Below are positions 62,601 through 64,000 of a DNA stretch of 64,000 nt, one piece after another (the stretch's first letter is position 1; the number at the start of each line of letters is the position of its first letter). A program made the position numbers and the translations under genes. The stretch is taken from assembly GCA_009775265.1 (NCBI GenBank), contig VSPG01000006.1, positions 1 through 64,000 of the forward strand, in the 5' to 3' direction. The DNA is from Muribaculaceae bacterium. GTDB taxonomy: Bacteria; Bacteroidota; Bacteroidia; Bacteroidales; Muribaculaceae. A model generated the notes under the pieces. It saw nothing but the letters and a program-made list of their open reading frames with translations, searched no databases and had not been told where the DNA came from.

Positions 62601-62636
62601 CCTTGTTCAAAAGACGATAATTCATCATTGCAATGA
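59628..62636 (+). CDS. Tandem receiver-like domains fused to PEP-synthase-type ATP-grasp domain
   Basis: 1002 residues, apparently cytosolic. Residues 24-155 form a receiver-like fold (FDIVVVMPAND at 82-92). Residues 170-315 form a second with ILLVED (acidic pocket Glu176/Asp177) and candidate phospho-acceptor Asp246 (LITDVS). From about 425 to 800 is a PPDK_N/PEP-synthase nucleotide-binding domain: GSLGGKGRGLAF at 432-443, AVRSSSLLEDS from 527, FAGVYSTY, and a closing LQIRPI. The swivelling phosphohistidine domain and TIM barrel of real PEP synthases are absent. The C-terminal ~150 residues carry a GPGRWGSSD and SQGTHFFQN block of unknown role. A signalling or regulatory kinase-like function is inferred. 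It overlaps the next gene by four bases. Confidence 0.82.
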   Translation: MNEKALSQMYLKDTAFQNLMQRRIFNVLLIASPYDAFMMEEDGRVEEQLYFEYVKLNLSSPPRVVRVSNASEASDAMTAKAFDIVVVMPANDISESLAGARAIKEAHPHVPMVVLTPFSKEVSARLEREDLSGIDYVFSWLGNMDLLLAIIKLLEDKMNADLDINEVGVRMILLVEDSVRFYSSILPRLYKFLLKQSQLFSTEALNEHEQMLRMRGRPKVMLARDYEEAMALYERYGSRMLGLITDVSFSRGGVKTQDAGLQLARELRRREPDMPIIVESSETANATKLDDFGGVFIDKNSKKLSVDLGKAIMANFGFGDFIIRDPGTGEEIMRIQDLKDMQRSVFSIPAEALFHHARNNDISRWLYSRALFPIADVVRKHHFESIDEAPAVRQLFFDLIVKYRRMKNRGVVAVFRKDRFDHYSNFARIGEGSLGGKGRGLAFVDSIIKHNPQFDDIDGVCVTIPRTVVLCTDVFDRFMSDNELYPIALGAASSDDEILRAFIAARLPEDIVDNLDALLDVVGRPLAVRSSSLLEDSHYQPFAGVYSTYMVPLGTSREERLRMLVSAIKGVYASVFYRASKTYMTATSNVIDEEKMAVIIQEVVGEDHGDYYFPAFSGVGRSLNYYPLGDEKPEDGVAQVAVGLGKYIVDGGKGLRFSPRHPGHVLQTSTLDLALRDTQSRLFALRSATVSADDFATDDGFNIVSLPVQQFAGTGALRLTASTYDATDGMLRDSDNGRGRRVITFANMLRDGAFPLAEAVEVMLAKGQEAMQRPVEIEFAGSLKAASADRGRRGQMYWLQIRPIIDQRESVDDSSTDAPASQLILRSGTALGNGITDNVRAIVYVRHDTFDSAHNPELARSLRELNDRFAEKGEHYILIGPGRWGSSDSALGIPVAWTDIASARLIVETSLAGYRIEPSQGTHFFQNLTSLGVGYFTIDSSGDDIYDYRLLESMPAAYDDGRIRVVRFDSPTTICINGRTGKGVVFKPGYGPCSKDDNSSLQ

Positions 62637-63895
62637 CATTCTTTCGCAAATTGCGTCATGCCTTAGGCTTCAACGACGACTCCATATTCGAAACGGACTC
62701 CGACACTGCATATGACAGCATTCCGGAACACTCTGAAGACACAAGCGCAACACCTTTGGGCAAATCCGATGTATACGTCACACAAGATATGCGCGAAGCC
62801 ATCTTCAGCCACGTCATCAAAGTATTCAATGATGCGCTGCCTGAATTTCTTGCCCGCAGCGTAGACGCGGACACACAGCAGAAACTAATTTTCGAAGGGC
62901 TCGACCAAGGGATAAAGGATTACCTTGCCCGCATAGGAGCCGACGCCGACAACCGCTGCGAGCAGCGATGGAGCTCGGAACAGGCCGGCATGAGAGCCGA
63001 AATGGACGATTTACGGCGAAAATCGGAGCAAGTAGCACAGGAACGCGCCGACCTGAAGCAGAAACAACTCAGTGCCGACAGGCAAAAACGGGCGTTAAGC
63101 GACCGGCTGAAGGACCTCGAAAACCAGGTGCGGCGCCTTGAGGCCGAACGCGAACAGTTCGACCTCGAAAACAAAAGTCTGCTCAACAAACTTAAAGCAA
63201 TAGCCGTAAGGCATCCGGAACTCGCCGAAGAAACCGGGGCTCAAAACGTGCCCAGCCAAGAAGATTTCGACAGAATAAGTGCCGAAAACCGCAACCTGCA
63301 GGAAGCATTGGAGCAGGCATCCGAACGCAACCGCATAGCCGACGAAATGACAGCAGATTTGCGTCGGCGCCTTAAAGTGTCGCAAAAGGAAGTCGAAGAT
63401 TTACAAGCCATCACAGAGCAGGTCGAACGCGTGCACCAAGCCATAGCCAACCGCGACGCAAAAATCGAAAACCAACGGGACACCATCGCAAAGCTACGCA
63501 CACAGGTGGACACCCTGAAGGCTGCCGCAATTGAAGCCGAACAGAAATTTGCCAGACGCGAGGAACAACTTACTGCGCAACTCAACACCATACATATCAA
63601 GACAGACACCGGCGGCGCCGATACAGAAAAGCGAAATGAGCCAGCCCCGAAAAAAAGCAGAAAACGCCGTGCGCGCGTCGAACTGCAAACAGAGGACACA
63701 GCCCCAAAAATCACAGATGCCGATTTAGTCGACGTAGAAGCCGGATTCGCCGGCCACGACTGGTTCGGAGCGCCAAGCCCGGAGGAACTTGCATCGCAGG
63801 CATCCGAACCGTCAATTGACGATTTCGGCTACCATGCGCCAGAGCCCAAGCCCCGACCCTATGACGACGGGATGCAGATGAGCCTGTTCGATTAA
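62633..63895 (+). CDS. Long coiled-coil protein of unknown function
   Basis: 420 residues, no signal peptide or membrane segment. An N-terminal acidic region (about 15-45) is followed by a helical part (about 47-105), then a nearly continuous coiled coil (about 110-325) rich in Glu, Gln, Arg and Ala, a basic patch (KKSRKRRAR, near 340-350) and an acidic, Pro-rich tail ending MSLFD. Its ATG overlaps the TGA of the ATP-grasp gene (ATGA), so the two are made together and may form a complex. No family recognised. Confidence 0.75.
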   Translation: MTFFRKLRHALGFNDDSIFETDSDTAYDSIPEHSEDTSATPLGKSDVYVTQDMREAIFSHVIKVFNDALPEFLARSVDADTQQKLIFEGLDQGIKDYLARIGADADNRCEQRWSSEQAGMRAEMDDLRRKSEQVAQERADLKQKQLSADRQKRALSDRLKDLENQVRRLEAEREQFDLENKSLLNKLKAIAVRHPELAEETGAQNVPSQEDFDRISAENRNLQEALEQASERNRIADEMTADLRRRLKVSQKEVEDLQAITEQVERVHQAIANRDAKIENQRDTIAKLRTQVDTLKAAAIEAEQKFARREEQLTAQLNTIHIKTDTGGADTEKRNEPAPKKSRKRRARVELQTEDTAPKITDADLVDVEAGFAGHDWFGAPSPEELASQASEPSIDDFGYHAPEPKPRPYDDGMQMSLFD

Positions 63896-64000
63896 GAGGT
63901 TGTTTAATAATCATTGTTAACGACAGGGTGGTGTATTTTATGTTAAGGTGCAGTTTATGAGGAGGGAGCAATGTGGTTCCATTGTGACCGACGAGTAAAT
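63896..64000 (+). mobile_element. Probable IS5-like element terminus, cut by window end
   Basis: Starting one base after the coiled-coil gene's TAA, GAGGTTGTTTAATAAT... agrees in 24 of 31 positions with the inverted right end of the IS remnant at 58172-58766. The preceding TAA fits a TNA-type target. No transposase is visible before the window ends. Confidence 0.4.

Noticed and set aside
1..64000. CRISPR arrays, restriction-modification or other phage-defence loci
   Set aside because: No array of regularly spaced direct repeats and no Cas, methylase-endonuclease or known defence gene families were found in any frame.

Overview
This 64 kb window is chromosomal DNA from a member of the Bacteroidota, most likely order Bacteroidales. 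A Muribaculaceae-like gut anaerobe would fit the fairly high GC, but that family assignment is a guess. Four things point to the order: promoters of the TTG-N18/20-TAnnTTTG type, absence of clear Shine-Dalgarno dependence, lineage-typical families (DUF4293, PepSY-like, PG0541-type transporter-associated protein, paired rhomboids) and tRNA genes without encoded CCA. Most of the window is compactly packed core genome.

Layout. Positions 156-5368 (minus) hold a three-gene exported hydrolase operon (GH3, CE1-type esterase, type-B carboxylesterase), followed by an AT-rich gap with a candidate small RNA. From 5829 to 16095 come a SpoU/TrmH methyltransferase, an exported Ntn-hydrolase-type amidase (C45), DUF4293, uvrA, a PepSY-like protein, a HEAT-like repeat protein, a highly structured candidate RNA leader, a PAP2 phosphatase, an NSS transporter and a GH8 enzyme. 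From 16171 to 30225 lies a housekeeping block: clpC, gyrA, a TPR protein, cdsA, a phosphosugar mutase, folB, rnr and gyrB. A tRNA-Pro(GGG) at 30481 is followed by a lipoprotein-pepT-miaA-DUF2007 operon, a CMD-cupin protein, a TonB-dependent receptor, an MFS carrier, an AI-2E-type permease with a second NSS transporter, an M3 peptidase, an exo/endonuclease-phosphatase protein and two rhomboids. An HU gene precedes a complete RND efflux operon (tolC-like, adaptor, pump, PG0541-like). gmd-fcl supply GDP-L-fucose.

From about 54.7 to 59.3 kb the character changes. There is an outer-membrane barrel remnant, an AraC regulator, and then an AT-rich accessory island. The island holds a transglutaminase-like exported protein interrupted by an in-frame amber codon, a secreted protein made of an RHS-core tail plus a Cys/His effector-like domain, an internally deleted IS5-type transposase, a frameshifted membrane protein and a peptidase-like remnant. 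It abuts the 3' end of tRNA-Gln(CTG). The window ends with a translationally coupled pair: a 1002-residue protein with two receiver-like domains fused to a PEP-synthase-type ATP-grasp domain, and a long coiled-coil protein. The last 105 bases look like the terminus of another IS5-like element.

The strongest candidates for undescribed biology are the structured RNA at 12.30-12.56 kb, the small RNA at 5.72-5.81 kb, the secreted RHS-tail cassette at 56.4-58.2 kb, and the receiver/ATP-grasp plus coiled-coil pair at 59.6-63.9 kb.
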